From Chloroflexota bacterium (GTDB taxonomy: Bacteria > Chloroflexota > UBA11872), in contig JAJEGF010000062.1 in assembly GCA_022820025.1 (NCBI GenBank), forward strand, positions 1 to 37,866: 37,866 nt of DNA, given 5' to 3'. The notes under the pieces were generated by a model. That model made no database searches. It worked only from the letters and a program-made list of their open reading frames with translations, and had not been told where the DNA came from. The translations under genes were made by a program, and so were the position numbers. This document shows positions 35,883 to 37,866 of this stretch, in pieces; within the stretch, counting starts at the first letter, position 1; the number at the start of each line of letters is the position of its first letter.

Positions 35883-37106
35883 CTAGCCGAGGATTCCGTT
35901 CACCAGGGACAGCCCCGCTGCCAGGCGCCCGTCCCAATCCGGTCTGATGTTGCGAACCGTACTCGTGCAGATCCTGAACAGGCACACGGCCTCGCGAAGA
36001 TCGAGCTCACGTGTGTCCCACTTGAACCGGTCCAGCGCCACGGGCCGAATCCTGTCGTGGTAGGCCCTGGCCCTTGCTGCCGCGTCCGACCGTCCCAGTC
36101 CGGCCTGGATCCGCAGATGCGCCAGGAAGTTCCCAACGTCCAGCATGGGATCCCCGGGCCCAGTCTCCTCGAAGTCCACCAGAGCGACTCGACCGTCGGA
36201 CAAGACCAGCATCTGATCGTCGTAGAAGTCGTTGTGAGCCAGGCACGTCGGCTCCCATGACGCAACAAACGAGTCCAACACTCGCTCTGCGGCTCGCAGC
36301 GCATGTCTCGCCTCACGATGGCTTTGCGTCGAGTGAGCGAGGATCCGCTTCGCGCGACGATAGAAGCTCTTCAGGTTGAACGGATGCCCTCCGTCTGATC
36401 GCACTGGCGTTGTCCAGAGGCTCTCCAGCCCATCCAGGATATTGAAAACGCTTGGCTCCCCACCGCGCCGAATGTACTGCCGGCCATTCTTGCCCGGGAT
36501 CCGTGACAACCACACAACGCCGCCCTCGGCCCAGTGACCGGCAATGCGAGGCACAACGAACTCGGATGAGCCGATCACCTCGGCCGCCGCGACCAGCGGG
36601 CCAACTGACGTGGGCCGCATCGCCCGCGCATAAAGCGTGACCTTGCCGATCGAATGTCGCAGCACCGCCCGGCTGGCGGGCCGGTAACGCACGACCTCAA
36701 CCCCGACGCGCCGTGCTGGAACCGCGAGCACATGCTGGTTGATCAGCCGCAGCGCGGAGTCCGGGTGGGCGGCGTCGGCCAGCCCCGGCAGCTGATCGTC
36801 GTTCGGAAAGCGCCATAGCTGAGCCGGTTTGCTGCCATTGATCCGCAAGCTGAACTGCTCCGGCGGCAGGTAGGCATCATCCTTCCAGTCCAGAACGTAG
36901 CTCACCACGGCCCCGCGTCCCGGGCTGTAACTGAACTGTCGAACGCGTATCCGCTGCGGACTGGTGGCGCGGTGTCCGAATGCCCTCCGGTATGCCGCCC
37001 AGACCCATGCACCCTCGAATGCCCGCGCCAGCGCTGGAACCCCCCGGTCATCGGGGAAGGCGACCTGCGGTTCTAGCTGGACGGGTTCGCCCGGAGCAAG
37101 GGTCAC
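35883..37106 (-). CDS. Phosphotransferase / kinase of the aminoglycoside-phosphotransferase fold
   Basis: This intact 407-residue protein has a divergent N-lobe (about 1-200). Its C-lobe has the Brenner-type catalytic loop AHNDFYDDQ with H291, N292 and D293, followed by ALVDFEETGPGDPMLDVGNF, whose aspartate binds magnesium. The D-x-x-x-x-Q variant of the loop occurs in a known subgroup. It would transfer phosphate from ATP to a small hydroxylated substrate, perhaps a sugar, choline or antibiotic; nothing here decides which. GTG 37106 lies three bases after the stop of the repeat protein gene, so both are probably expressed together. It belongs to the same fold as the broken gene at 33604. Confidence 0.85.
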   Translation of the reverse strand: MTLAPGEPVQLEPQVAFPDDRGVPALARAFEGAWVWAAYRRAFGHRATSPQRIRVRQFSYSPGRGAVVSYVLDWKDDAYLPPEQFSLRINGSKPAQLWRFPNDDQLPGLADAAHPDSALRLINQHVLAVPARRVGVEVVRYRPASRAVLRHSIGKVTLYARAMRPTSVGPLVAAAEVIGSSEFVVPRIAGHWAEGGVVWLSRIPGKNGRQYIRRGGEPSVFNILDGLESLWTTPVRSDGGHPFNLKSFYRRAKRILAHSTQSHREARHALRAAERVLDSFVASWEPTCLAHNDFYDDQMLVLSDGRVALVDFEETGPGDPMLDVGNFLAHLRIQAGLGRSDAAARARAYHDRIRPVALDRFKWDTRELDLREAVCLFRICTSTVRNIRPDWDGRLAAGLSLVNGILG

Positions 37107-37109
37107 CGC

Positions 37110-37866
37110 CTAACTGCTGTTGTTATCGCTGTCGTCGCTGTTCGCTGTGGTGTCAAATCCATCGTGATCGGTGTTGGCCGTGGTGTCAAAGCCGTCCCGG
37201 TCCGTATTGGCGGTGGTGTCAAAGCCGTCCCGGTCCGTATTGGCGGTGGTGTCGAACCCGTCGTGGTCGGTGTTAGCCGTGGTGTCATAGCCGTCCCGGT
37301 CCGTATTGGCGGTGGTGTCGAAGTCATCGTGGTCGGTGTTGGCCGTGGTGTCATAGCCATCCCGGTCCGTATTGGCGGTGGTGTCGAATCCGTCGTTGTC
37401 CGTTCCCGTTGGGTTGTTGGCCGCCGCGTAGTCCTCGTCGCTGCGGTCGTCGTCCTCATCAGATCGACGGTAGATCTGCTGAGGCTCGAAGCCGCTGACC
37501 TGCCGCGGCGTCAGGGGTCCTTCGGTGGCATCGGGAATGATCACGTCTACGAGCTGCTTCACCTTGTCCGGCAGATTCTGCAGCACGACCTGCCCCACCG
37601 TTGTTCCCTGCGCGGGCACGTTCCAGATCGCGAAAACGGCCCGTTGTGCACGCAGGATCTGCAGTCCCTGCGGGTTGCCCGCGACTGCCCGCTCCTCGTA
37701 ACGGATTGGCAGCCCGTAGAGATTCAGCCAATCGGGCTCGCCGAGGAATCGCGCCTTGATCGTCGGGTTCTCGTCCAACAGCGCGAGGTGATTGCTCTTG
37801 ACCGTCTCGAAGTTGGCGCCCTTGTCCGCCGCCAACACCTGGTGCACGGGCACATTCGGCAGCTCG
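37110..37866 (-). CDS. Protein with acidic 11-residue repeats, N-terminus outside the window
   Basis: The frame is open to the right edge (ELPNVPVHQVLAADKGANF precedes the first internal start), so the N-terminus is probably missing. A conserved domain (DWLNLYGLPIRYEERAVAGN, then LQILRAQRAVFAIWNVPAQG) is followed from about residue 130 by an acidic linker and then TANTDRDGFDT-type repeats to the end. The D-x-D-G-x-D pattern resembles calcium-binding thrombospondin type 3 or dockerin loops, suggesting an extracellular protein. I recall similar GLPI-containing domains in Chloroflexota proteins of unknown role. It sits three bases upstream of the phosphotransferase. Confidence 0.75.
   Translation of the reverse strand, partial: ELPNVPVHQVLAADKGANFETVKSNHLALLDENPTIKARFLGEPDWLNLYGLPIRYEERAVAGNPQGLQILRAQRAVFAIWNVPAQGTTVGQVVLQNLPDKVKQLVDVIIPDATEGPLTPRQVSGFEPQQIYRRSDEDDDRSDEDYAAANNPTGTDNDGFDTTANTDRDGYDTTANTDHDDFDTTANTDRDGYDTTANTDHDGFDTTANTDRDGFDTTANTDRDGFDTTANTDHDGFDTTANSDDSDNNSS
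37141..37398 (-). repeat. 33-bp coding tandem repeats
   Basis: About eight units of 33 bp encode T-A-N-T-D-R/H-D-G-F/Y-D-T. Adjacent units differ mainly at two positions (R/H and F/Y), which alternate. The reading frame is kept, so copy number can change without breaking the protein. Confidence 0.9.

Noticed and set aside
37141..37398. Regular repeats that could suggest a CRISPR array
   Set aside because: The 33-bp units are contiguous with no spacers and encode an in-frame acidic repeat. No cas gene is present.

Overview
This is a GC-rich bacterial window that reads as an accessory region and gene graveyard. It holds a few intact genes separated by long stretches of decayed coding sequence, transposase remnants, two integrase modules and several families of direct and tandem repeats. 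The replication-relaxation paralogs, the tyrosine recombinases next to tRNA-like sequences and the composition would suit a Chloroflexota or actinobacterial host, and Chloroflexota is my guess. No marker gene is present, so this is inference only.

Layout. 1-13.3 kb is a defence island: an IS30 transposase edge, a decayed ribbon-helix-helix gene, an intact 1548-residue Mrr-STAND protein resembling Avs4, a fused remnant of a nuclease-like and a methyltransferase gene, an intact MmeI-type single-chain restriction-modification enzyme, and a divergent 1012-residue protein with an Mrr-like N-terminus, a long helical solenoid and no NTPase. 13.5-20.5 kb holds an IS481 tail, a cadherin-like tail, a tyrosine recombinase with a small HTH gene, an 87-nt tRNA-Leu-like remnant beside the integrase, a replication-relaxation gene, and an AlbA/Schlafen-type gene with six in-frame stops.

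20.5-23.5 kb is visibly AT-richer and has strong ribosome binding sites, so it is probably recently acquired. It carries a SLATT-like two-helix membrane protein coupled to a small acidic protein, an IS1595-type transposase with one amber codon and its own coupled acidic ORF, a two-gene operon ending in a lipoprotein, and directly after that a strongly structured candidate small RNA with its own extended -10 box. 23.9-30.6 kb contains winged-helix remnants, a small membrane ORF followed by a very large hairpin, zinc-ribbon genes, roughly 80-bp degenerate tandem repeats, further broken copies of the replication-relaxation gene (one inverted), and an intact gene with a duplicated 45-residue motif.

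31.4-33.2 kb is an excisionase-integrase pair with a tRNA-Arg-like remnant downstream. 33.6-37.9 kb carries two phosphotransferases (one with an internal UGA), a histidine-kinase fragment, and a protein with 11-residue acidic repeats that probably runs off the window.

How the genes work together: the Mrr-STAND protein and the MmeI-type enzyme are plausible stand-alone antiphage systems. The 1012-residue protein and the SLATT/acidic pair are the best candidates for undescribed defence components. The integrases, tRNA-like sites and replication-relaxation copies suggest repeated arrival and decay of integrative elements at this locus.
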